NCBI RefSeq assembly: GCF_963082655.1
Contig: NC_081556.1
Location: 3,814,265-3,878,264, forward strand
DNA length: 64,000 bases
DNA from: Stomoxys calcitrans
Lineage: Eukaryota > Arthropoda > Insecta > Diptera > Muscidae
Direction: 5' to 3'
In this document: positions 33,725 through 45,249 of the stretch, in pieces
Layout: every line of letters starts with the position of its first letter
How positions within the stretch are numbered: position 1 is the stretch's first letter
Notes under the pieces: generated by a model
The model's input: only the letters and a program-made list of their open reading frames with translations
Told to the model about the DNA's origin: nothing
The model's database searches: none
Program-made: the position numbers and the translations under genes

Positions 33725-35950
33725 ATCTTGTTGTGGATGATATTCATTTAAAAAAAACCGTGTTTTTGAATAACAACTGAATATTAAACCAAGAATATCT
33801 CAAGCATTGAAGTAAATACCGACGGCACATAAAATTTGTGCTTTGTTTTAATACAGCCTTCGTTTAATGAGACTCACAACACTTCAATTGCAAAAGTTTC
33901 ACAGTAACAGCACACAAAATGGAAAACTTTTTCACCATGGGGAGTTGGAGTGAATTTAATTAATGGAACATCCTCTTTGGACTTGTTTATATGGGGGTAT
34001 ATGCATACATACGCAACTCCGTAGAGTTGTAGAGACATAAATTGAATCTCCCTACATGAGATTTGCACACAATAGCACTGGCACGCACGCACACATTTAG
34101 ATATTTTCAAGTTTTTGTTATTTACTTCATTTGGCAACACTTTGTTTTATGCTTTTAAAAAATTGTTAACAATAAAAGAAAATTCTCCCAAGGAGTTTGC
34201 GTTTAATTAGCGCTATGTGTTCAACAATCTACTATGATGGTCTTTAAGCGTATCTTTCACATTTGCTCTGCCTTTGAGTTTTATGCCTGACAGAGAAGAG
34301 AATATGGTGTAAACAATGCGACAAAATATGCGATTACGTTAAATGTCTACAGAGACTAGACCACTAATGACGCAGTTGCCCACGCAAACGTACAAAAGAA
34401 GCGGTAGAGTTGTGTACAATAAAAAATTCTCAAAACAGATGATACAGTGGCAAGCAAGCAAGCAAGTAAAATATAGCAACACCACAGGAGAAGCGGCAGC
34501 AGCACCACCACCACCATAACGGTAGAGAGGGTGGGGCGATACAATAACTTTACGATCCAGCATTAGCATCCTTCAAGAATGTTGCAAAGGGAATGTAAAG
34601 CACATAGTAAAAAAGCGCCAACTCCATTCAACCGAGCAGAGCGTAAGAGCATAAGAAACAGAGAGAAAGGCAAGGATGCTGTATGATGATAATCTTAAGA
34701 GATTCTCTCTCAAGAAAAAATAAGAGAGTGTATGACATTTGATTTCTCGCAGAGAATTTTCCCACAGAGGGGATGAAAGTATGGAAAGGAGATAAGCAAA
34801 GAACAAAAGTCACAAAGAATAAAGACAGGGGGAAGAGATGAACCAAAAGCAAGAAGAACAAGATACGGCAACAAAACTATAAATAAAGAAAGCAGCCATC
34901 AAATGTGTATATTTTTGGAAGCTGCAAAATGTGCCTGTCTAAAAATACACCATTATCCCCATTGGTACACAGCTTGGTCACAACCAATTTTAAGTTGATT
35001 TTCTAAATTCACTATGCTTAGGTTTTTTGAAATTGCAGTAACTTTTTTTTTGAAAATTGCTATGTTTTGTTTAACACACTAGGGGTTTCTCTCTAATTGT
35101 ACCCTTGTTCTATTTGGCTTTTGTGTCACTCGATACAATATTTACATCAATGTCGTTTGTATTAAATTCACAAAAAAACACACACGCACACATAAACCAA
35201 CACTTGTTTTCGCTATCTTGACAAAAGCCGTCGGCCTTTGTTGATGTAAACAAAACCCACACGAGTTATGGTGGCGCCGAGGGGGGCAAGTATGGCTATT
35301 GAAAAAATCGGGGCACTGAAATATTAAATACAAATATTGCGTGTCTCGCCACTGGTCGCACGTGAATTAAAAAAAGTAGAAATCCTGCACACGTTCACGT
35401 TCTCCCCTAAGCGAGGTGTTTAACAATTGACTACCGCTCGATTACACCAATAAACATCAACTGAATTTTTGCACATTTTCTTCTATTCCATGGCAGCAAC
35501 CACGATAACTATACGAAACCAGTTCCTCCAGCTCAACTGTCAACACAGAAGGTGCAGAAATGGCAAAACCGTTATTTTTGCAAAACGTTTATGTATGTAA
35601 GTCATGCGTTTGTCTAACCAAAGGGGTTGTTGTCAAAAAAAGCAAGGAAAACATACACAACAAATACTGGTTTCCTTGAGGGATAGAGGGAGAACACAGC
35701 AAAATTGATACAATAACACGTATACGCAACTATGTTCTCCCTCCACTAAACACCAAACAAATATTCCAATGAATTTCCAGCGGAGAGAACCCGAGAGTAG
35801 AAACAGAGAGCAGATACTAAACAAACTAGAGTGAGCTGAGTACGGACGCATTTAACGGTGATGGGAGCTGGGTTGCCAACAAAAATTAAATATGAAATAA
35901 AAGAATATAAAATGTAATTTAATATGTATATAAAAAATATAATTAAGTAA
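33725..35950. other. Mostly unique DNA, GA/CT-rich in places
   Basis: No transposon core is recognised over about 2.2 kb, unusual for this window. GAGAG- and CTCTC-type words cluster at about 34640-34760 and 35680-35830. AAGCAAGCAAGCAAG lies near 34454, and CAGCAGCACCACCACCACC near 34497. The GA-rich clusters could bind GAGA-type factors, but no promoter or exon can be supported. Confidence 0.4.
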
Positions 35951-35958
35951 GTTTAAAC

Positions 35959-36673
35959 AAACAAAACAAAACAAAACAAAACAAAACAAAACAAAACAAA
36001 ACAAAACAAAACAAAACAAAACAAAACAAAACAAAACAAAACAAAACAAAACAAAACAAAACAAAACAAAACAAAACAAAACAAAACAAAACAAAACAAA
36101 ACAAAACAAAACAAAACAAAACAAAACAAAACAAAACAAAACAAAACAAAACAAAACAAAACAAAACAAAACAAAACAAAACAAAACAAAACAAAACAAA
36201 ACAAAACAAAACAAAACAAAACAAAACAAAACAAAACAAAACAAAACAAAACAAAACAAAACAAAACAAAACAAAACAAAACAAAACAAAACAAAACAAA
36301 ACAAAACAAAACAAAACAAAACAAAACAAAACAAAACAAAACAAAACAAAACAAAACAAAACAAAACAAAACAAAACAAAACAAAACAAAACAAAACAAA
36401 ACAAAACAAAACAAAACAAAACAAAACAAAACAAAACAAAACAAAACAAAACAAAACAAAACAAAACAAAACAAAACAAAACAAAACAAAACAAAACAAA
36501 ACAAAACAAAACAAAACAAAACAAAACAAAACAAAACAAAACAAAACAAAACAAAACAAAACAAAACAAAACAAAACAAAACAAAACAAAACAAAACAAA
36601 ACAAAACAAAACAAAACAAAACAAAACAAAACAAAACAAAACAAAACAAAACAAAACAAAACAAAACAAAACA
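35959..36673. repeat. Perfect pentanucleotide array (AAAAC)n, about 143 units
   Basis: C residues recur every 5 bases from 35962 to 36672 without a single visible interruption, giving about 715 bp of pure ACAAA/AAAAC repeat. Because the unit length is not a multiple of 3 and has no stop, all three minus-strand frames are open, producing artefactual 243-308 residue frames of repeated FVLFC. These should not be annotated as proteins. Confidence 0.98.
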
Positions 36674-36689
36674 TACAAGGTTTTTAAAA

Positions 36690-37560
36690 GTCGAGCACAT
36701 ATTAAAGAGGCGTGGCAAAATTGATGTAGGGGACCCACCTTTTAAAAAACCCCCTAAAACGGACACTTCACCGACCATGGTAATATGGGGCTCAAATGAA
36801 AGGTATTAAGGAGTCAAGCACGAAATTGATAACCACTTTCAGAACCAAGTTTCTGACGATCCACCCCACCGCCAAAACACCTCCCAAACAGGACTGATTA
36901 ACTGACCATGGCAATATGGGGTTCAAATGGTTTTTGAGAGAAGAGCACGAGTCTTGGATCTACTTTCAGAGCCAAATGTGTGGGTGACCACCCCTCAACT
37001 AGACATTTTTACCCAGCAGAGCAATGAGGGTTCCAAATAAAATCTATTTGGGAATAGAACCCGAATCTGACATCTATCTGGGTGGTAACCGCACCCACAA
37101 AACACCCATATCGAACATATTTACCGACCATGGCCGTATGGGGCTCAAATGGAAGGTTTATGGGAGTAAAGATCTGAGGAGCCATCTCGTCCCCAAATGA
37201 TTCACTTTAACAACACAAGTTAACAGTCCATGTAAATGTGGGTTCAAATAAAAAAAATTTTGCGACTGAAGCAAAAATTTGATCTAACTTTTGGAAGTCA
37301 AGTATATGGGACCGCCCCATATGCTTAAGAAACCCAAACAAGAATAAATTCACCAACCCTTGAAATATGGCGCCCAATCTAAAAACCTATGTCTGTTGCA
37401 ACGGCATTCTTCCAAAATTCCGCAAATAGGTAAATACACCTATAATGGGGAAAGGGGATTCAAACTAATATCGACTTAGCCCCCAAAAATCCCTCAAACG
37501 GTTTAAAGTAATGTAGTACACCTAATATCTAAAATTAAAGGACAATAACCCTCCGCTTGA
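36690..37560 (-). repeat. Type E dispersed repeat, several modules
   Basis: Repeating text around 'ccgaccatggtaatatgggg' (about 36771), 'ctgaccatggcaatatgggg' (about 36902) and 'accgaccatggccgtatggg' (about 37123), each followed by 'ctcaaatgaaagg'-like sequence. The same text in opposite orientation fills 58420-59130 and parts of 43860-44600. Spacing is about 110-220 bp. It may be a branch of HLE-type elements; no ends were identified here. Confidence 0.7.
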
Positions 37561-37671
37561 GCTTTTTGACCAATAAGTAGCATATGTGATTCGGATAGAG
37601 ACATTTGGACGTTAAATGCTTTTCATCACTTTAGCGGCATGATATTTCACTAATTACTCTTAAAAAATGCA

Positions 37672-37972
37672 AATTTGCCCATGACCATTCCACTAAGGAA
37701 CAGGGGCAAACTTCTCACATATCAATAAATGCCGTCCAATTCATGTTTGAGTTCAATGATAAGGGGCCACCTTTTTATAGACGAGTCCAAAGGGTGTGCC
37801 GCAGAGCGATACCTCTTTGGGAAGAAGTTTTAACATGGCAAAGTACCTCATATATGTCGCCAGCATTCGGAGGGCATAACCACCGCTCAAAAATTTCTTC
37901 TCATGTTCTCGCCAGGATTCGAACGTAAAAACCGGACATGCTAAGCTCTGCGTTACGGTGGCCTCCAAAGCT
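37672..37972 (-). repeat. SINE-1, full-length, minus orientation
   Basis: The most complete copy. Read on the minus strand: head GGAGGCCACCGTAACGCAGA (37972 downwards), a B box as GTTCGAATCC (about 37922-37913), 'ggttatgccctccgaatgct', 'cttcttcccaaagaggtatc', 'ggactcgtctataaaaaggt', 'gacggcatttattgatatgt', and 3' end 'ctgttccttagtggaatgg'. About 300 bp. The A and B boxes are the internal RNA polymerase III promoter of a tRNA-derived SINE; in this copy the stretch between them is altered. Confidence 0.85.
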
Positions 37973-37974
37973 TT

Positions 37975-39420
37975 TAAAAAGCAGAACAAAAATATTCAAA
38001 GGAAATTTTTTACTTATATTATAAACGAATGGACAGCGAAGCGGTACAGCTAGTATATGATAAAATAAAATAAGTTAAACTAAATCGAAGATAAAATAGA
38101 ATGCAATAAAATAAAATTACTTAAAAATAAAAAGCATAAACAAAAAAATAAAGTAAGCTCACTTTTCACTTGGCTACCGGCGACATTTCCATTCAAGTTA
38201 TCACCGAGATATGGGATTTTCTTAAAATTCTTATTTCTCCTCCTACGTTTCGTTTTGTTTTAAATAGATTTTTGTGTTGTGGCAATCCTGGTTAAAATAC
38301 TTGTTTATAGTATCACCGTAGAAGCTATCGCTGCTACTTCTGCCGCTGACTCTTTGTGACCACTGAAGCAGAAGAATGTAAACAAACACATAAAACTCGT
38401 GTGACTAACATGAAAAATGACTTGGCTCGTGGTGAAGCGAAAAGTGTACAAATAAACAAAAAAGGATTGTGAAGTTTAAATATGGTCCACTCTTGTTTTT
38501 TTTTTGTTGAGTATTTTTTTCTTTACTACTTTTCTTTTTAAAAGCAATGAGAATAGTTTTATATTGAAATGGAAAGAAGAAAAAAGAAAACACAAACGTT
38601 ATTTTGTATACGGTTTTTTTGTACAAATAGAAATAAATAAGAACATGTCGATACTTCATGTGTCTGTGCACATGTGTTTCCATAGAGTTCTGTATTTACA
38701 GAGGCAGTATGATAAGCCCCACACATACAAGAAATTGAATGTTTGGTAGCAACATCTATCATATGTGCATGTTCGTATGTACGAAGAGCACAACATGCAG
38801 CAGCCATGTCAACTGTGACGCATTTGACAGCCTCGCATTGACCATGAAAGATATGAACACAAATGCATACTCGCAGCAGAAGTTCCAATTATCAATTTGC
38901 AAAAGTGTCAATAAAATACATTTTTCCCAATTGGTTTTGGTGGGGGCCAGAGACAATAATGAGAAAGATAAAATAAAGCTAAAGGCAAACAATTTTAGAT
39001 AACTAACCTTGGTTGACCCATTGAATAGATTTTTATTAGTTGATACACAAAATGTGTAAATGCGGTCCGAATCCAAATCCTGGTTTCCACCAACATGGAT
39101 TTTGTAAAAAGGGTTTAAAAGTATTTTGATATGGAGTGTATTTACTTGAAAGCCTAGTCAGATAGAAAATAGGATCTAAAGGCTCACAAAGTAAATTTGG
39201 GCCATCGGTTCATATGTAGACTCTCTAATTGGACCACATTAGTGTTAATTTTAGTGGGCATAAGCACACTTTTCTTAGCAACTTTAAGACAAATAAGATA
39301 ACATATGAGGATTATGGGGGCCTAAAAAATCAAACTGAATGATCGAATCGATCGAACCGAAGAACAGATTTTTCGAGTTTGTATTGCTACATCCCTAATT
39401 TTAAGTCATTTGGTTATTTG
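37975..39420. other. Gene-poor DNA
   Basis: Contains a degenerate AAAAT-rich stretch (about 38055-38155). There is otherwise no transposon core or supported exon. Short frames on both strands overlap each other at 38400-39080, and none shows splice or homology support. Confidence 0.5.
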
Positions 39421-39424
39421 AAGT

Positions 39425-39735
39425 TTAAGTGATAAACTCCCCTTTGGTGAAAATAACATAAAATTCTTTTTCTCCAGAATTCTTCAGACAGTTATCAATA
39501 AATTCCACAGCACTCATGGCAGCTTTCGAATTGTTATCGTTTAAGTGACAAACTATCTTTCTTCCAATATTTCGAGTATAAAAATTCTTATCTATACCCA
39601 AAAATGTTTGCTTGTGTTGATGGCAACTGCTGCCAATTGTATTCGGTCTAGGTTTTACCAATTTATGCTGGCGACGCTTATGCGAATGATGTCTGTTGAG
39701 TCTTTAGCTGCGATAAGGAAACGCATCATAAAAAT
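39425..39735 (-). pseudogene. Possible fragment of a protein-coding sequence, frameshifted
   Basis: On the minus strand an ATG-ATG at about 39733 opens 'MMRFLIAAKDSTDIIRISVA' and stops after 24 codons. An overlapping frame from 39661 gives 78 codons ending 'AVEFIDNCLKNSGEKEFYVI' and 'FTKGEFIT'. Both look more protein-like than neighbouring random frames, and one frameshift would join them. I do not recognise the protein. It could be a retroposed gene fragment or chance. Confidence 0.25.
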
Positions 39736-39833
39736 TACATGTGTATGTGTGGTAAGCATGATATACTCTTGTCACACTGCCAGGTGTTTTTAGAGTTAAG
39801 GTAGAGTAATAAAAAAATGTCATAAGGAATATA

Positions 39834-40069
39834 TTGGGCTGCCCAAAAAGTAATTGCGGATTTTTTAAAAGAAAGTAAATGGATTTTTAATAAAACTTAG
39901 AATGAACTTTAATCAAATATACTTTTTTTACACTTTTTTCTAAAGCAAGCTAAAAGCAACAGCTGATAACTGACAGAAGAAAGAATGCAATAACAGAGTC
40001 ACAAGCTGTGAAAAAATTTGTCAACGCCGACTATATGAAAAATCCGCAATTACTTTTTGGGCAACCCAA
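39834..40069 (+). mobile_element. Mariner-type MITE copy 1
   Basis: 236 bp with terminal inverted repeats: TTGGGCTGCCCAAAAAGTAA at the left and, read inward from the right, TTGGGTTGCCCAAAAAGTAA. It is flanked by TA (39832-39833 and 40070-40071), the target of Tc1/mariner elements. No coding capacity. Copies at 54183, 55108 and 55486 are close relatives. Confidence 0.92.
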
Positions 40070-40074
40070 TACAA

Positions 40075-40990
40075 TAATATTTGATGCTGATCGGAACAAT
40101 ATGGGAGTCAAATGAAAAGTTTTGTGAGGTAGAATAATAAACATGTATCAAAATATGGAGTAAGGTCTCGGTAGGGCCCTCTTCCCCAAAAACCACTTCA
40201 AAAACCCCTCAAATGTACCCCTCAAAGGAAAATATTTGGTAGTAGAACACGAATCTGATATAATGATGATTTGCAAAACGTCTCAGGGGGGCCACTCCTT
40301 CCTGCAAAAGCCAATCAAACGGAAAAGTGGACTGGTAGAAGCGATATGAAACTCGACTGGAAGAATTCAAGTAAGAATAAGAATTTGATATCAAAATTTG
40401 GTATACTCCCCTAAATGCCTCCTTAAAGGCAAAGGAATCTGATCTGGGTAGTATGGGACAAAATTGAAAGTTATTTGGGGGTGGAGTAAAAATTTGGCTT
40501 TCAAATTCAAACCGTGGGAGGCCGCCAAACTAACCTCCAAAGAACATGTCGGCCCATCAAGACAATATGAAGCTCAAATAAAACGGATATTGGGAGACCT
40601 AAAACTACCCACTGTTTAAATTTTAAGCGAAATCGAGTAAAACATAGGGCTTTTATGGGCGTTAGACCCTTTGTCGGCAGATGGGTCGGTATATGGCCGC
40701 TATATCTAAATATAGTCCGATCTTAACCATATTTGGGTCCTATATTGGGAAGCGTAAAACTACCCTTTGTTTCAAATTTCAGCGACATTGGTTAAAAAAT
40801 AAAGCATTAATGGGCATTAGATCTTTTATCGGCAGATCGGTCTATATAGCAGCTATATCCAAATATGATTCAATTTGGCCCGTTCAAGAACTTAACCAGC
40901 GTGCAACAAAAAAACATATCTGTGCCAAATGATACTCGCCCTAACAGGCAAAATAAAATTAGAAGTAAACCAGTAAGGAAAGGCAAAAGT
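40075..40990 (-). repeat. Type E then HLE type B modules, minus orientation
   Basis: 40075-40600 has 'gaacaatatgggagtcaaat' (about 40094) and similar type E text. 40600-40930 is antisense type B: 'ttttatgggcgttagaccct' (about 40651), 'gtcggcagatgggtcggta' (about 40674) and again 'ttatcggcagatcggtctat' (about 40827). It ends near 'agggtggagccgactatata'. Confidence 0.7.
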
Positions 40991-40999
40991 AGGGTGGAG

Positions 41000-41730
41000 C
41001 CGACTATATAATACCCTACACCTACCCTACAATTATAAATTCAGACTAATAAACAGATCGTTTGAAAATTGTTGTTACTACGGCCATATAAGTGCAAATC
41101 TGGCGATAAATATGTATGGGTGCCTCATCCAAATCTGAACCGATTTTGATGAAATCTCGCACATATGTTAAGATCATTAACAAGACAATCCATACCAAAT
41201 TTTGTGCAGATCGGTTACAAACTGTGTTTATTATAGCCTTATAAGTGTAAATCGGGCGATACATATATATTGGAGCTATATCCAAATCTGAACCGATTTT
41301 GATGAAATCTTGCGGATATGTTAAGATCAGTAACAAAACAATCAGTTCCAAATTTTGTGCAGATCGGTTGAAATTTGTAGCTACTGCGGCCATATAAGTG
41401 AAAATCGTGCGATACATATATATGGGAACTATATATAAATCTGAAACGATTTTTACCAAAATCAATAGCGTCTGTCCTTGGGCCAAAAAAGTGATATGTG
41501 CAAAATTTCATAATGATTGGACAACAAATACGACCTGTATTTTGATTGTGAGAATACATGGACTCACAGACGGACAAATGGACGGACGGACATGGCTAAA
41601 TCGAATCAGAAAGTGATTCCGAGTCGATCGGTATATTTATCAATGGGTCTAGCTCTTCTCCTTCTTAGCGTTGCAAACAAATGCACAAACTTATAATACC
41701 GTGTACCACAGTGGTGGTGTAGGGTATAAA
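41000..41730 (-). repeat. HLE-like element with type D modules and inverted ends
   Basis: Left end 'ataataccctacacctaccc' (about 41008); right end 'gtggtggtgtagggtataaa' (about 41710). TACCCTACACC and GGTGTAGGGTA are inverted. Internal modules recur at 154 bp ('ccaaattttgtgcagatcgg' at 41195 and 41349) and carry 'ccaaatctgaaccgattttg'. A GACAGACGGAC-type segment lies at 41568-41595, before 'catggctaaatcgaatcag'. This appears to be one element of about 730 bp. Confidence 0.75.
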
Positions 41731-42160
41731 AACAATTATTTTATTGTTTTTTAAATAAATAATCCAAGTTTTTCTATTAATGCTATTTATATTGACTCGA
41801 AAGAATTTTTATATAAACTTTTATCTCAATTGGGCAAGCTAATCAAAGTTAATGGTTAAAATATATATAGATTTTAAATGTTAATATTTTTGGTCTTCCA
41901 CTTAGGTTTTCCTGCCCTTTCCATAAATTCTGAAATCTAATTGACATTCTTTTGCTATAAATGACTGTACTTGTTGTTCACTTTTAATGACTTTCCTAAT
42001 AGAGCAAATGAAACTACATGAGGGATTTGTATCGTCATGGCATTTTCATTGAAACGGAAGAATATATAAACAATAGCCGAATATATACGCGTAAATACGT
42101 AAAAAGAAATGTTTTCATTTCCAAGTTTTTTGCCTGTTGGGGCGAAAATTATTAATTTTT
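41731..42160. other. AT-rich DNA, nothing recognised
   Basis: No gene or repeat core is seen. The sequence AAGAAATGTTTTCA at 42104-42117 is repeated at 42960-42973, flanking the foldback structure. Confidence 0.5.
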
Positions 42161-42168
42161 ACAATTTT

Positions 42169-42958
42169 TGTTTGTTTCTCTTTCGAGACGAGCTCAATGA
42201 TCGGAGATTTCGTTTGCAAATGGAAAAGGAAAGCCAGAGATAGCAACATACACCAACTACTATGGGACATGTTTCGTCTTTGGTGTGATGGCTTCAAGGG
42301 CCGTGCGTTGGTATGCTGTATTTGAATCGTATTAATTGCGAAAACGCCTCTATGACACAATTACCACATTAACCACGCTCGACAACCCTATCTATTAGCT
42401 GTACTTTTTCCCAATGCATGTGTTTTTGTGTCATGAAAGATTTTTTTTTCTGCGACAATTACACTACTTCCGTGGTACACATGATTCTGTGCATCTGTTG
42501 GAAGTTGTATTGATGGCTTCGAACACTAGATAACGGCAATGGCTCTCGCTGTTGCTCTGTTTGCTCAAGTTCGAATCCCGGCCGGGCCATCAATACAACT
42601 TCCAACAGGTGCACAGAATCATGTGTACCACAGATGTAATGTAATTGTCGCAGAAAAAAAGTCTGTCATTACACAAAAAAACATGCATTATGAAAAAGTA
42701 TAGCTAATAGACATGGTTGTCGAGCGTTATTAATGTGGTAATTGTATCATAGAGGCGTTTTCGCAATTAATACGATACAAATACAACACACCAACGCACG
42801 GGCCATGAAGCCATCACACCTAATATGAGTCTAATAAAAGTCAAACCAAAGACGAAACGTGTCCCATAGTGGTTGGTGTGTGTTGCTATCTCTGGCTTTC
42901 CTTTTCCATTTGCAAAGAAAATCTCCGATCATTGAGTTTATCTCGAAAGAGAAACAGA
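42169..42958. mobile_element. Large foldback: inverted arms of about 350-370 bp around a tRNA-like loop
   Basis: The left arm (about 42169-42517) and right arm (about 42586-42958) are imperfect reverse complements. Examples are 'aatgatcggagatttc' with 'aaatctccgatcatt', and the innermost GATGGC/GCCATC pair. The right arm has an extra roughly 27 bp near 42819-42846. The 68 bp loop holds 'caagttcgaatcccggccgg' (about 42566-42585), close to a pol III B box. A 14 bp direct repeat flanks the whole (42104 and 42960), the left one about 50 bp outside the arm. No protein is encoded. It could be a foldback transposon or an inverted SINE-like pair. Confidence 0.8.
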
Positions 42959-43009
42959 CAAGAAATGTTTTCAACATGAGGTTTTGAATTATGACTTTAG
43001 CCAACTAAA

Positions 43010-43855
43010 TACTTAGTATGAGTTTAAATATACCAATCATCAGGATTTGAATTCAAAACATTTCATTTCTTTTTCCTTTGTAACAAATTTTTGAATTACA
43101 ATTGAAATATGTAAAATTTTTTATGGTTCTATTATGGCTGTGAATGTGCAACATAAACAATGTGGCTACTATCCCATATGCATTCACATTCACATTCTGT
43201 TGTTCCACTGAAGAACAACCATAAATGTACTATACATATTTGTACGAAGGATTAGAAAACATCGATATATGACATGGTGCGCGATGATTCAACATTGCCA
43301 GGTGTGATGTTTGGTATGGGGATTTGTAAAACAAATGAAACCGTTATAGCCATCAATCAAATGGACACAATAATTATTCAGAATTTGTCAGAGAGGAATA
43401 CCAAATGAAAAAGAGAATAGGTGAGTCGACAGCCACTAAAAAAATATGTTGATATTATTTGTATGAATAAACAAAAAAAAAAAAAAAATAATAAAAACTC
43501 TGAGGGCGGAAAATAGCGTGTCCAGAAATGTGAATTTTACTTGAAATTTACTCAAATTTTATCAGATTACGTGTAGAATAATCTGAAGAATTTTAATTAT
43601 ATTATAAACCATCGGTCTAAATGACTGTTTTAGGGGGTGAGGTGGGTACATGACGCTAGGACCTTAATTTTTTTTATGTCAGGGTAGTTAATCCGCATCC
43701 GTTTCGCTGCACCTTCTCTACAATATAAGCAACAATATATTCCTTTGAATACTTATATTTTACTAATTAAGAGCTATCGGCTACTCAGACAATTGGCTAT
43801 GGAAATAAGAATCCAACTCGTACTCTATGCTCAAATAACTTTTATTTGCCTCCCA
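43010..43855. other. Gene-poor AT-rich DNA
   Basis: No exon or repeat core is supported. An A-run of about 16 lies near 43473. Text near 43610-43700 begins to resemble type E flanks. Confidence 0.4.
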
Positions 43856-43859
43856 TATT

Positions 43860-44600
43860 GCTATAGTCGGTAAAAAAAAGATTGCGAGATGTCTTAAATA
43901 CCTTTCATTTGAGCCCCATATTGCTATGGTCAGAAAATATGTGGCCTTTCAAAGTAAGGCTCCCCAAACACTTGGCCTCAAAAGCGGATATCAGATTCGT
44001 TTTCTGCTCTCAAAAACCTATCATTTTTATTGTCAAGATTTTTTTGGATTTTGGGTATATGGCAGCTCCCCAGATATCACACTCCTGGGGGGATTACCAA
44101 GGCTGACATTTTGTTCGACAATAAAAATGATAGGATTTTGAGAGCAGAAAACGAATCTGATATCCGCTTTTGAGGCCAAGTGTTTGGGGAGCCTTACTTT
44201 GAAAGGCCACATTTTTTCTGACCATGGCAATATGGGGCTCAAATGAAAGGTATTTAAGGCTACTCAGGCACTTGGCTATGGAAATTAGTATCCAACTTGG
44301 CTCTACGCTCAAATACCTTTTACTTGAGTCCCATATTGGTAAAATCATTAAAAGAAACCCAGGTTGCGGGATGTCTTAAATACCTTTCATTTGAGCCCCA
44401 TATTGCTATGGTTAGAAAATATGTGGCCTTTCAAAGTAAGGCTCCCCCAACAATTGGCCTCAAAAGCGAATATCAGATTCGTTGTCTGCTTTCAAAAACC
44501 TATCATTTTTATTGTCAAGTTTTTTTTGGATTTTTGGTATGCGGCAGCTCCCCAGATATCACACCCCTGCATAAGTAAGGGGATTACCAAGGCTGACATT
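43860..44600. repeat. Three type E modules in +, -, + order
   Basis: Module 1 (about 43870-44050, plus) runs from 'gcgagatgtcttaaatacct' through 'ggcctcaaaagcggatatca' to 'cctatcatttttattgtcaa'. Module 2 (about 44108-44255) is the reverse complement of the same text. Module 3 (about 44350-44600) is plus again. The modules are very similar to each other, more so than to type E copies elsewhere, so the arrangement arose locally by inverted duplication. Confidence 0.85.
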
Positions 44601-44659
44601 TTGTCTGATGTTCTTGCGAGGATTTAAGCCCAGGCCTATGAGCCACATTGGCATAATCA

Positions 44660-45243
44660 TCTTGACTGATGAGGTCATTTCTACCTTGGTGACTACGTCA
44701 ACAAGCAAAATTGTCGCATCGGGGGCATGCGATGGGAAATCTCTCCATTGTCAACGTGTGACTGTTTGGTACGGTTTATGGTCAAGCGGGGTCAGTGGAC
44801 CTTACTTTTTCGAAAATGAGGATGGATCATAAGGTGAATGGATTGCGCTATTGGGAGATGATGATGAATGATTTTTTATGGTCGGAGTTGGATGGTAGTG
44901 ATCTGAACAACAATGTGACGCAACGTTGCTCACAAATAAAGAAAACATAGCTCTTTTACGGGAAACATTTTCTGGCCGTATTATCTCTGGAAGAGGTGAT
45001 CACAATTGGCCGCTCAGATTTTGTGATTTAACACCTTGTAATAATTTCCTTTGGGGCCACATGAAAGGTAAGGTGTACGCCAACACTCAGTCTCGATTCA
45101 AGACCTCAAAGTTGGAGTTCGTGGGGCTAACGAGGACATAGGGCAGCCACTTTGGGATTTAGTTATGGAAAATTTCATGAAACGGATACGACCCTGTAAG
45201 CGTAGTCGTGGTGTCCATTTGGCTGATGTTCTTCTGCATAGTT
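44660..45243 (+). pseudogene. Tc1/mariner-superfamily transposase, C-terminal pseudogene
   Basis: Frame-broken plus-strand coding remnant. In order: 'DYVNKQNCRI' (about 44690), 'VTVWYGLWSSGVSGPYFFEN' (about 44759-44818), stops, then 'QQCDATLLTNKENIALL' (about 44908), 'RIISGRGDHNWPLRFCDLTP' (about 44975-45035) and 'FLWGHMKGKVYA' (about 45046), and near the end 'VHLADVLLHS'-like text finishing at TTAATGA. The text matches the general form of insect Tc1/mariner transposases: the second catalytic Asp sits in a QQDGA-type box (here disrupted) and the third in a TPxD box, here TPCN, so Asp is replaced by Asn. It is inactive. The short MITEs in the window have mariner-type ends, but nothing links them to this gene. 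Confidence 0.8.
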
Positions 45244-45249
45244 AATGAC

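Noticed and set aside
35852..36778. Minus-strand frames of 243-308 codons with repeated FVLFC
   Set aside because: They arise entirely from the stop-free pentanucleotide array, open in all three frames.
41046..41577. Minus-strand frames of 112-146 codons with repeated DLDIAPIYMYR
   Set aside because: They are translations of the 154 bp type D modules.
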